Assembly: GCA_964350445.1 (NCBI GenBank)
Contig: CAYGKA010000002.1
Coordinates: 62,001 to 126,000, forward strand
Direction of reading: 5' to 3'
Length of the DNA: 64,000 bases
Source: Hwanghaeella sp964350445
GTDB taxonomy: Bacteria > Pseudomonadota > Alphaproteobacteria > UBA8366 > Aestuariispiraceae
Shown here: piece after piece, positions 55,216 to 63,226 of the stretch
How the letters are laid out: every line of letters starts with the position of its first letter
Position numbering within the stretch: position 1 is the stretch's first letter
The notes under the pieces: generated by a model
What the model was told of the DNA's origin: nothing
Databases searched by the model: none
The model's input: the letters and a program-made list of their open reading frames with translations, nothing else
Translations under genes and position numbers: made by a program

Positions 55216-56073
55216 ATGAAAGACGCCCATTTTAACGGACGCCCGGCGGCTGACACCTGGCCCGCGTTTCGGGAGGCCGCGCGGCGCGTCCATGACGAGC
55301 CGCCGTACCATCTTGTAGCGCTCTTCGCCGCCTTGCGCGAAACACAGGGCGACCGGCGCCCGGAGGAAATGGTCATCCTTGACCATGGCTGCGGCGGCGG
55401 ATTGACATGCCTTCTGCTGCTGGCGAACGGCTACACCGGTATCTACGGAATTGACTTGGAATTCGGCAATTGCGACCGCTGGAACAGTTTCCTTCGCGAC
55501 ACGCTGGGACTGACCGAGCCGCGATTCTTCCTGTATGACGGCAATACGATTCCCATGCCGGACAATTCGGTCGATTTCGTCTTCAGCCAGCAGGTAATCG
55601 AACATGTCCGCCCGAACGTCCTCGCCCAATACTATCGCGAGGAGTACCGGGTGCTGTGCGCCGGCGGCGGAGCCTTCCATGAAGTCCCGCATAAACTGAC
55701 ACCTTATGAAGCCCATACGCAGACATGGCTGCTGCACTATCTGCCGCGATGGCTATGGCTGATCCTACTGGAGAAGGTTCTGCGCAAGGACACCACGACG
55801 GCCCGCGAGGCAATTTTTCTGCGATGGCCGTGGACCCACAAGCGGGCAAGCAGGCAGGTTTTCGGCACTCTGGTCGATCTGACGCGAAAGCGCCTGAAGA
55901 CGCAGCCTGACGCGGCCAATTATGACGGTCCGATCGGAACGAGGATGCTGCTGTATCGGCTGTTTACCGCGCCGGTGGTGGGCGACCTTCTGGTCGCGGT
56001 CCTCAGCAATCTGGTCATGATGCAGACTTTTTCGACCAAGACCGCGTCCGGAAACCCGCACGCCCTGAACTGA
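55216..56073 (+). CDS. SAM-dependent methyltransferase
   Basis: The 285-residue protein has motif I EMVILDHGCGGGLTCLLLLA, the acidic strand end IYGIDLEFGN, and the family signature IPMPDNSVDFVFSQQVIEHV typical of Methyltransf_11. A hydrophobic pair near WLLHYLPRWLWLILLEKVL may contact the membrane. The start is uncertain: ATG 55216 lacks a strong ribosome binding site, and a TTG at 55108 is in frame. It diverges from the phosphoramidate operon. A role in methylating the phosphoramidate or a sugar of the glycan is possible. Confidence 0.8.
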   Translation: MKDAHFNGRPAADTWPAFREAARRVHDEPPYHLVALFAALRETQGDRRPEEMVILDHGCGGGLTCLLLLANGYTGIYGIDLEFGNCDRWNSFLRDTLGLTEPRFFLYDGNTIPMPDNSVDFVFSQQVIEHVRPNVLAQYYREEYRVLCAGGGAFHEVPHKLTPYEAHTQTWLLHYLPRWLWLILLEKVLRKDTTTAREAIFLRWPWTHKRASRQVFGTLVDLTRKRLKTQPDAANYDGPIGTRMLLYRLFTAPVVGDLLVAVLSNLVMMQTFSTKTASGNPHALN

Positions 56074-56099
56074 ACGGGGCCCGGTCGGCCCGCCGACGG

Positions 56100-56996
56100 C
56101 TAGGTCGGCGGCCACCTCCGGGGATCGATCAGATTCGGCGGCACCGCGCCGATCCGAGCATCCAGTTCCGCATAGGCGGCCTCAAATGCCGGGAAATCGC
56201 CGCTGAACCGCTCCACCTCCCGCAACTGTTCCGTCGTGTGAAAGCCCAGCACAACTTCGGCCTCGGGCAAACGCGAAAGAACGTATCCGATCGCCAGGGA
56301 CGACAACGGGATGCCGTTCCCGGCGGCCGTTTCGCGCAACACCGCGACCGACGACGCCAAGCCCGCCAGATGCGACGGCAAGCGGTCCTCCGCCAAAAGA
56401 AGCACGCCTTGCAGAAACAAACTTCGGGCGGCAAGGGTCACGCCACTTGCCGCGGCGGCCGATAGAAGCGTGGATTGCTGCACGCGGCGGTCCACGACGC
56501 TTGCGGGAAGCTGAATGAACGACATGTCCCGATCCGCCGCTATAGCCTTCAGCGCTTCGTCGGGCCCGTAGCAGGAGACACCGAATCGGGCGATCGCCCC
56601 CCGGTCGACGGCCCGATGCAACGCATCGCGCACAACCGAGCGCAGGAAGTCTTCGCTGTCATGGCATAGATAGACGTCCAGCCGTTCCAATCGCAGGTCC
56701 CGGCGGCTGTCGTCGATGGTCGCGGCGATGAATGCCGGAATATCGGCGTCCTCCACCCCATCCATGCGCGGCACCTTGCTGGTAACGACCGGCCGGTTGC
56801 CGGTTTGCGCCACCCATTCCCCGATACGCGCTTCCGCATCGCCATAGTTGCGCGCGGTGTCGAAACGCCGGGCGCCCATTGCCCAGGCGCGGTCGAGCAG
56901 CTTGAAACTTTCCGCCCGGCTCTGCCGCCGCTGCGCCAAACCGTACCGTTTGCCGATTTGCACGGTTCCCAACCAAAGCCTATCCATCAACAGCAC
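56100..56996 (-). CDS. aldo/keto reductase
   Basis: The 298-residue barrel protein has the reductase start LWLGTVQIGKRYGLA and the catalytic Asp-Tyr pair in RRFDTARNYGDAEARIGEW. The Lys is in VVTSKVPR and the His in LDVYLCHDSED. The cofactor-side sequence LSRLPEAEVVLGFHTTEQLR is near the C-terminus. Members reduce sugar or aldehyde carbonyls with NADPH. It converges on the methyltransferase gene and diverges from the CMP-sugar synthetase gene, so a part in sugar synthesis is likely but not shown. The GTG at 56996 follows GGGAG; an ATG at 56987 is possible. Confidence 0.88.
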   Translation of the reverse strand: MLLMDRLWLGTVQIGKRYGLAQRRQSRAESFKLLDRAWAMGARRFDTARNYGDAEARIGEWVAQTGNRPVVTSKVPRMDGVEDADIPAFIAATIDDSRRDLRLERLDVYLCHDSEDFLRSVVRDALHRAVDRGAIARFGVSCYGPDEALKAIAADRDMSFIQLPASVVDRRVQQSTLLSAAAASGVTLAARSLFLQGVLLLAEDRLPSHLAGLASSVAVLRETAAGNGIPLSSLAIGYVLSRLPEAEVVLGFHTTEQLREVERFSGDFPAFEAAYAELDARIGAVPPNLIDPRRWPPT

Positions 56997-57264
56997 GGAA
57001 ACCAGCTCCCAAAAATGGCCTTCTCACATCGCCCTTCACCGGACTTTCGACCCGCACTAGGCCTTACGCTGGGCGCTGTTGACAAGTTTCCTGAACGCGC
57101 CGATAAGACTCCTACTGCCCGGAAGAGCGATTCTTCCGCAGTGCGGTAGCTATTGTGGAATTAAAACACATCCACTTATCTGCCCGATGATCGCCGGCGG
57201 ATTGCGGGCGCCACGCCTAGCCCGACACTCCCCCGAAAACATTCGCCCGGATCGCTCCAAATCG

Positions 57265-57954
57265 ATGGACTTGCTTTTCATTGTTCCCGCGCGCGGCGGG
57301 TCGAAACGCCTTCCACGGAAGAATATTCGCGGCTTGGCGGGCAAGACCTTGCTGGCGCATACGGACACCGCAATCGCGGATTCACGTGTTTCCGGCACCG
57401 TGTTGCTGACAACCGACAGTGATGAGATCGCCGAAGAAGGCCGGCGGCTGGGATGGACCGTTCCTTTCCTGCGGCCGCCGGAACTCGCGACGGATACGGC
57501 AAAGTCCGAAACCGCCGTTCTTCATGCCCTGGATTGGCATCGTGATGCGAATGACGGCCGCGACCCGGACATGATGGTGCTGCTTCAGCCCACGTCACCG
57601 TTGCGAGGCGGCCAATGCATTCGCGACGCGGTCGATCTGCTGCAGGAAGACCCCGCCACCGACGGTGTGGTCAGCATGACTCAGATTCATCTGCCCGCCG
57701 CGCATTTCTACATCATGGCGGATGACGGAACCGCCCATCCGGTCAGCACCCGGAACGACGCGCCGGTCTATTACCCGAACGGCGCTGTTTATGCGGTTCG
57801 AACCGCATCGTTCCGACACCGCCGGTCGTTCTACGGCGGCAGGACGAAAATTCTACCGATGCCCGTTTGGCGGAGCATCGATATCGACACGCAGGACGAT
57901 TGGGACACCGCAGAAGCCTTGCTGGCCCGGCGGACGACACCCCCCATCCTTTGA
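57265..57954 (+). CDS. CMP-nonulosonate synthetase (NeuA/PseF/LegF type)
   Basis: This 229-residue cytidylyltransferase begins LLFIVPARGGSKRLPRKNIR, the CTP loop of acylneuraminate cytidylyltransferases. It continues with VLLTTDSDEIAEEGRRLG, VLLQPTSPLRGGQCIRDAVD, YYPNGAVYAV and the metal-binding end SIDIDTQDDWDTAE. It activates a nonulosonic acid such as pseudaminic or legionaminic acid with CTP. pseB, 4 kb downstream, favours pseudaminic acid; the adjacent CBS-nucleotidyltransferase is more usual in legionaminic loci. The start at 57265 puts the motif at the N-terminus. Confidence 0.88.
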   Translation: MDLLFIVPARGGSKRLPRKNIRGLAGKTLLAHTDTAIADSRVSGTVLLTTDSDEIAEEGRRLGWTVPFLRPPELATDTAKSETAVLHALDWHRDANDGRDPDMMVLLQPTSPLRGGQCIRDAVDLLQEDPATDGVVSMTQIHLPAAHFYIMADDGTAHPVSTRNDAPVYYPNGAVYAVRTASFRHRRSFYGGRTKILPMPVWRSIDIDTQDDWDTAEALLARRTTPPIL

Positions 57955-58008
57955 CGCGCGGCGCCTGTACCCGGCGGCGCCATACGGCATTCACGGACAT
58001 TTTAACTG

Positions 58009-59058
58009 ATGACCTTACTGAAGATCACCGACACCACCGACTACATCTGCGGCCACGATACGCCCTTGCGGGACGTCTTGGCCCGGATCAATTCGGCCAT
58101 CCCCCTATATTGCCAGGTCGTGACCGATGGCAGCGGCAAGGCGGTCGGGACGATGACGGATGGCGACATCCGGCGTGGTTTGCTGCGCGGCCTGACGCTC
58201 GATTCGCCGGCCGAAGAGTGCATGTTCGTCGCATACAAGCACGGCTTGGCGAGCGATCCGGAAGCAAATCTCAAACAACTCTACGACAAACGGCGCCCGG
58301 TCAATTTCCTGCCGGTGCTGGACGAAGCGTCCAGGCTGGTGGAAATCATCGCTCACGACCCGCAGGTCGATGTCGGCATTTCCCAGGCGGTCATCATGGC
58401 CGGCGGGTTCGGCACCCGCCTCGGCGAATTGACACGAAACACCCCCAAACCCCTTGTCGAGGTCAACGGAAAGCCGATCCTGGAGCATGTCCTGCAATCG
58501 TTGGAAGATGCCGGCATAGACCGGATCGATATCGCCGTGCACTACATGGCCGACCAGATCGAAAGTTTCGTGGCGGACCGCTCGAACAAAGCAACCATCA
58601 CGCTGGTTGAAGAGAAAGAACCTCTCGGCACAGCGGGCGCCCTTGGATTGTTGAGCACCGCGCCCAAGGACACGACATTGGTCATCAACGGCGACGTGGT
58701 AACCGATGTCGACTACAACGCCTTGCATCAGTTCTATCTTCGCCACAACTACGACGCCGTCGTCTGCGTTTCCCCCTATTCGGTTGACGTGCCCTTCGGC
58801 GTCGTGGAATTCGACGCCAATGGCGGTTTCCGGGGCATTCAGGAAAAACCGAAAATCACCCGCCACATCGCCGCGGGGGTCTACTACCTTTCCCCCGAGG
58901 TCTTTGCCCTCGTCAGGCGGGGCGAGCGGATCGACATGCCGGAAGTCCTCGAGCGCGCGCACGGTTTGGGCATGAAGGTCGGCGTATTTCCAATACATGA
59001 ATATTGGATAGATTTGGGCCGCCCGACCGACATCCACGCCTTCTCAAAGAACCGGTAA
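58009..59058 (+). CDS. CBS-domain nucleotidyltransferase (PtmE type)
   Basis: The 349-residue protein couples a pair of CBS-type repeats at about 10-120 (VLARINSAIPLYCQVVTDGS, VGTMTDGDIRRGLLRGLTLD) to a sugar-1-phosphate nucleotidyltransferase (QAVIMAGGFGTRLGELTRNT, PKPLVEVNGKPILEHVLQ, LVINGDVVTDVDY, YWIDLGRPTDIHAF). In Campylobacter, PtmE is the GDP-GlcN-forming enzyme that starts legionaminic acid synthesis. Many nonulosonate loci of other bacteria carry the same fusion. It lies 54 bases after the CMP-sugar synthetase gene, probably in one operon. Confidence 0.87.
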   Translation: MTLLKITDTTDYICGHDTPLRDVLARINSAIPLYCQVVTDGSGKAVGTMTDGDIRRGLLRGLTLDSPAEECMFVAYKHGLASDPEANLKQLYDKRRPVNFLPVLDEASRLVEIIAHDPQVDVGISQAVIMAGGFGTRLGELTRNTPKPLVEVNGKPILEHVLQSLEDAGIDRIDIAVHYMADQIESFVADRSNKATITLVEEKEPLGTAGALGLLSTAPKDTTLVINGDVVTDVDYNALHQFYLRHNYDAVVCVSPYSVDVPFGVVEFDANGGFRGIQEKPKITRHIAAGVYYLSPEVFALVRRGERIDMPEVLERAHGLGMKVGVFPIHEYWIDLGRPTDIHAFSKNR

Positions 59059-59091
59059 CCCGGTCAACTCTAGATTCGGACAACATATCCA

Positions 59092-61026
59092 GTGCTTCTT
59101 CCCGGAATCATACAGAACCTGCGGACCTTGAGCGTACCGATCCATTGGATCGTGATCCTGATCGGCATTCAACTCGGCGCTGTCGTTTTTGAAGGCATCG
59201 GAATCGGCATGCTATTGCCGATCCTGGAATATCTTTCGAACGCCTCCACGCAAGGCGCGCCGCCGCCGTCGGGCAAGATTTGGGATCTTCTGACGAATTT
59301 CCTCGCCATCGCGGGCCTGAAACCGACTCTCGTCCCGCTGTTGAGCATGTGCTTCTTTGCCATCCTCGTGCGGCAAGGCTTCTTCTTTGCGCGGGAAATG
59401 TTCGTCGGCTATGTCGCCTTCGAACTCGCCCGGCGCATTCGGGACACCGCCTTCGACCGGTTCATCCGGACCGACCTCGCTTACCACGACAAACTGCGGG
59501 GCGGCGATTTCGTCAACGAACTGACCATCGAATTGGAAGCGACGCTGCGCGCCGTCCGGTCCGCGATCAACTTCGTCAGCTTCGGCATCCTGCTGGCCGG
59601 ATACAGCATCGTGGCGGTCGGCCTTACGCCCTCGCTCAGTTTCGGCGCTATCGGCGTGTTCGCCGTTTCCGGCATCGGGTTGAGTTTCCTATTCCGCAGG
59701 ATGCGGGATGTCAGCATCCGGGCGACGGATTCGAACCAAAGACTTCTGTCTTTCCTGGTCGAGCGTCTGAAGCATGTGCGCCTGATTCGTCTGGCCGGCG
59801 TCGAGGACGCGGAAACGGCGCTGCTGCGGGACTTCACCACAAAACAGCGTGACATCGCCCTTGAGCGCCGACGCATTTTCGCCTTGATGGCGACGGCAAT
59901 CGAACCGGTCATCCTGCTGGCGGCTTTCGTGCTGCTTTATATCTCTTCCGATGTGATGGAATTGAAGCTCGAACGCATCCTTCTGTTCTTCTTCATCCTC
60001 GTTCGCATGGTACCGGTGGTGAAGGACCTTATCTCGACGCGGCAGAGCTATATCGCGAATATCGGTTCCGTGGAGGTCGTCGTCCGCAGGCTGAACGAGC
60101 TGGAAGCGGCGAAAGACGTCAGTACCGGGACCCAGAAAATCAACAAGATCGCCGATGGCATCGCCTTCGAAGATGTTCATTTCGCCTATGGCCATTCCGT
60201 GGACGACAGGAACGACGGACAAACGGCGAATGGTGAAACGGCGGGCGGTAAAACAGCGGAAGGCCAAAAGGACGGCGATCAAGCAACCGGCGCCAAGGCG
60301 CTGCATGGCGCGACACTGACTTTTCCGGCCGGCAAGATGACGGCGATCGTCGGTCCGTCAGGGGCCGGGAAATCGACCCTGATCGACCTGTTGCCGCGCC
60401 TGCGCCGCCCTGACACCGGTACGATCAAGATCGACGGTACCCCGTTGGAATTCTTCGACACGGACAGCCTGCGACAAGCGATTTCCTTCGCCCCCCAGCA
60501 ACCGCAGATGTTCGACGTCACGGTTGCCGAGCATATCCGCTACGGTTTCCGCAAGGCGACGCGCGAGCAGGTCGAACAAGCCGCGAAACTGGCCAATGCC
60601 TACGACTTCATCATGGCCTTGCCGAATGGGTTCGAAACGAAACTCGGCGAGAACGGAAGCCGGCTTTCCGGCGGACAGCGCCAACGCCTGGACCTCGCAC
60701 GCGCGCTTGTTCGGCAGGCGCCCTTGCTGGTCATGGACGAACCGACGGCAAGCCTGGACGCGGAATCGGAAGGCCTGTTCCGGGCAGCCCTGAGAAAAAT
60801 CCGCGACCATACGGACATTACGATCGTGCTGATCGGCCACAACCTGATGACCACCGCCAGTGCCGACCAGATCGTCGTCCTCCGCGAGGGCCGTGTCGAC
60901 GCCAGCGGGCCGCATACCGAGTTGATGGACAAATGCGCCTGGTACACGAGTGCCTTCAACGGCCAGCTATCCGACGTTCCGACAACCGCGCCGCAAGAAA
61001 GCGCCGAGCCGGTCGCCGGCGCGTAG
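59092..61026 (+). CDS. ABC transporter with fused membrane and ATPase domains, flippase-like
   Basis: The 644-residue half-transporter has six membrane helices in the first 300 residues (VILIGIQLGAVVFEGIGIGM, PLLSMCFFAILVRQGFFF, SIVAVGLTPSLSFGAIGVFA, AIEPVILLAAFVLLYIS). The ATPase has Walker A AIVGPSGAGKSTLIDLLPRL, signature LSGGQRQRLDLARAL, Walker B LLVMDEPTASLD and switch His (VLIGHNLMT). Between the A-loop (FAYGHS) and Walker A sits an unusual 30-residue Gly/Thr/Asp-rich insert. The arrangement resembles PglK/MsbA flippases, so export of a lipid-linked glycan is likely. It starts at GTG 59092 without a strong ribosome binding site. Confidence 0.88.
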   Translation: MLLPGIIQNLRTLSVPIHWIVILIGIQLGAVVFEGIGIGMLLPILEYLSNASTQGAPPPSGKIWDLLTNFLAIAGLKPTLVPLLSMCFFAILVRQGFFFAREMFVGYVAFELARRIRDTAFDRFIRTDLAYHDKLRGGDFVNELTIELEATLRAVRSAINFVSFGILLAGYSIVAVGLTPSLSFGAIGVFAVSGIGLSFLFRRMRDVSIRATDSNQRLLSFLVERLKHVRLIRLAGVEDAETALLRDFTTKQRDIALERRRIFALMATAIEPVILLAAFVLLYISSDVMELKLERILLFFFILVRMVPVVKDLISTRQSYIANIGSVEVVVRRLNELEAAKDVSTGTQKINKIADGIAFEDVHFAYGHSVDDRNDGQTANGETAGGKTAEGQKDGDQATGAKALHGATLTFPAGKMTAIVGPSGAGKSTLIDLLPRLRRPDTGTIKIDGTPLEFFDTDSLRQAISFAPQQPQMFDVTVAEHIRYGFRKATREQVEQAAKLANAYDFIMALPNGFETKLGENGSRLSGGQRQRLDLARALVRQAPLLVMDEPTASLDAESEGLFRAALRKIRDHTDITIVLIGHNLMTTASADQIVVLREGRVDASGPHTELMDKCAWYTSAFNGQLSDVPTTAPQESAEPVAGA

Positions 61027-61047
61027 AAGACAGAAAGACCGATACAG

Positions 61048-62088
61048 ATGTTGAAATACGGAAAAAGCGCCGGCGCGCTGCTCTCCCAGAAGGCCGACTT
61101 CTTCTCGGACAACGATCGCTTGCATCGGGAAATTTCGCTTGTTGGGGACGTCTATAAACAACAACCGCCGCGACAGAACTGCAAATGCTGCGACGCCCCC
61201 TTGGCGGGCGCTTCCTTCACGAAGCAGGGCATCGGCTACACGGTTTGCGACCGCTGCGGCCATTTGTCGGGCGCGCATGAAGACACCGACGCTTTCTGTG
61301 CCGCGGTCTATACCGAGGCCGGCGGCGCCGACTATGCCAAGACTTATACTTCGCAGGACCGGGACGCCTATAAGACCCGTGTGAGCGGCATCTACGCGCC
61401 CAAGGCCGAGTTCCTGGGCGACGCGTTGCGCGAAACCGGCGAAACGCCGGAAGCGATGCGCTTTGCCGATTTCGGCGCCGGGTCCGGCTATTTCGTCGCC
61501 GCCATGCGGGATGCCGGTTGGAACAACGCATTGGGATACGAAGTCTCCAGCGTCCAGACTGACCTCGCGAACCAGATGATCGCGCCAGGTGCCGTCATTC
61601 AGCACGACTTGGACGACACCATCGCCCTGGCGGGGTCGATTGAGGCCGATGTCGTCTCCATGATCGGGGTTCTGGAACACGTTCAGCATCCCCGCGAAAT
61701 CCTGGCCGCGCTGCAATCGAACCCAGCCGTCCGGTATTTCTACATTTCGGTCCCGCTGCTGAGTTCCAGCGTGGTCTTCGAGGCCGTTTTCCCGGATGTT
61801 TTCCAACGCCAGCTATCGGCCGGCCACACCCATCTGTTCACTGAAAAATCCCTCGACTGGGTGTGCCGGGAGTTCGGCATGGAGCGCCAGTCGGAATGGT
61901 GGTTCGGCACGGATATGGTGGATCTGTTCCGATCCGTGATCGTGGAATTGGAACGCAGCGGCGACACCAATTCGCTCTCGCCCCTGTGGCGGGAAACCAT
62001 GATACCCCTCCTCGACGACATGCAACTGCTGCTGGACCGCCGTAAGCTTTCCTCAGAAGTTCATATGCTGTTGCGGTTCAAGGACTAG
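61048..62088 (+). CDS. zinc-ribbon SAM-dependent methyltransferase
   Basis: The 346-residue protein carries an N-terminal zinc ribbon (CKCCDAPLAG and CDRCGHLSG). A methyltransferase core follows (FADFGAGSGYFVAAMRDAGW, LGYEVSS, VVSMIGVLEHVQHPREIL). The tail FYISVPLLSSS, SAGHTHLFTEKSLDWVCREF is typical of methyltransferases in sugar-modification loci. It lies 21 bases after the transporter gene and 54 before pseB, in the same direction, so C- or O-methylation of a nucleotide sugar is the likely role. Confidence 0.87.
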   Translation: MLKYGKSAGALLSQKADFFSDNDRLHREISLVGDVYKQQPPRQNCKCCDAPLAGASFTKQGIGYTVCDRCGHLSGAHEDTDAFCAAVYTEAGGADYAKTYTSQDRDAYKTRVSGIYAPKAEFLGDALRETGETPEAMRFADFGAGSGYFVAAMRDAGWNNALGYEVSSVQTDLANQMIAPGAVIQHDLDDTIALAGSIEADVVSMIGVLEHVQHPREILAALQSNPAVRYFYISVPLLSSSVVFEAVFPDVFQRQLSAGHTHLFTEKSLDWVCREFGMERQSEWWFGTDMVDLFRSVIVELERSGDTNSLSPLWRETMIPLLDDMQLLLDRRKLSSEVHMLLRFKD

Positions 62089-62142
62089 CACACAGTCCAA
62101 CCGAGACTCCCCAAACGCGTCAGACTGAGAAACGAAAAGAAA

Positions 62143-63180
62143 ATGACCGGAAACACCGATTTCGACCCCAAACCGACCGTCGACCTGAACGGAAAAGGCA
62201 TCCTGGTTACAGGCGGCACCGGATCCTTCGGGCAGGCCTTTGTTCGCCGGGTTCTGGAGACCTACCAACCGTCCCGCCTGGTGATCTTCAGCCGGGACGA
62301 ACAGAAGCAGGTCGCCATGGAGCGCATGTTTTCGCCCAACGAGCATCCCTGCATTCGGTATTTCATCGGCGACGTCCGGGACGAAGCGCGTCTCCGCAGG
62401 GCCATGACGGGGATCGACTATGTCGTCCACGCCGCCGCGATCAAGCATGTGCCGGTGGCGGAGTACAATCCGATCGAGACCATCAAAACGAACATCCTTG
62501 GCGCCGAAAACGTCGTGAACGTCTCGCTGGACTCGAAGGTGAAGAAGGTTATCGCGCTATCGACCGACAAGGCGGCAAACCCCGTCAATCTGTACGGTGC
62601 GACCAAGCTGTGTTCGGACAAGCTTATCGTCGCCGCGAACAACCTGGCCGGGGAGCACGGCACGAAGTTCGGCGTCGTGCGCTACGGCAACGTCCTGGGC
62701 AGCAACGGCAGCATCGTCCCGGTGTTCCGGGAAATGATGAGCAAGAGCATCAACTCGCTACCGATCACCGACAAGCGGATGACGCGTTTCTGGATCACGC
62801 TGCAACAGGGTGTCGATTTCGTTCTTCAGAGCCTGGGCGAAATGGTTGGCGGTGAAATCTTCATCCCGAAGATCCCCAGCATGAAACTGACCGAACTGGT
62901 CGAAACGATCGCGCCCGGCTATCCGACCCATGACGTCGGCATTCGTCCCGGCGAAAAGCTGCACGAATCCATGATCACGCGCGACGACGCCATCAACACG
63001 CTGGAATTCGACAACTGCTTCGTCATCGCGCCGACGAACATCCCGAAAAACAAATCCGTCACCTACCGTATTCTGGGCGAGGCGGGCAGGCCGGTCGCCG
63101 ACGGGTTCGAGTACCGGTCCGACATGAACGACGCCTGGTTGACGCCGGATCAACTGATGGGGCTGATTGACAAGGCCTGA
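62143..63180 (+). CDS. pseB: UDP-N-acetylglucosamine 4,6-dehydratase, inverting (PseB type)
   Basis: The 345-residue short-chain dehydrogenase has the NADP motif ILVTGGTGSFGQAFVRRVLE. The PseB/FlaA1 signature IALSTDKAANPVNLYGATKL supplies the catalytic Asp, Lys and Tyr. Further blocks include VVHAAAIKHVPVAEYNPIET and VVRYGNVLGSNGSIVPVFRE. The soluble, short form without membrane domain is PseB, which opens pseudaminic acid synthesis by 4,6-dehydration and 5-epimerisation of UDP-GlcNAc. The next pathway enzyme, the PseC aminotransferase, is not in the window and may lie to the right. Confidence 0.9.
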   Translation: MTGNTDFDPKPTVDLNGKGILVTGGTGSFGQAFVRRVLETYQPSRLVIFSRDEQKQVAMERMFSPNEHPCIRYFIGDVRDEARLRRAMTGIDYVVHAAAIKHVPVAEYNPIETIKTNILGAENVVNVSLDSKVKKVIALSTDKAANPVNLYGATKLCSDKLIVAANNLAGEHGTKFGVVRYGNVLGSNGSIVPVFREMMSKSINSLPITDKRMTRFWITLQQGVDFVLQSLGEMVGGEIFIPKIPSMKLTELVETIAPGYPTHDVGIRPGEKLHESMITRDDAINTLEFDNCFVIAPTNIPKNKSVTYRILGEAGRPVADGFEYRSDMNDAWLTPDQLMGLIDKA

Positions 63181-63226
63181 AGCCAACGTCGCAGTTGAAA
63201 CCGAGACAAACGCTAGAAACTGTCAG

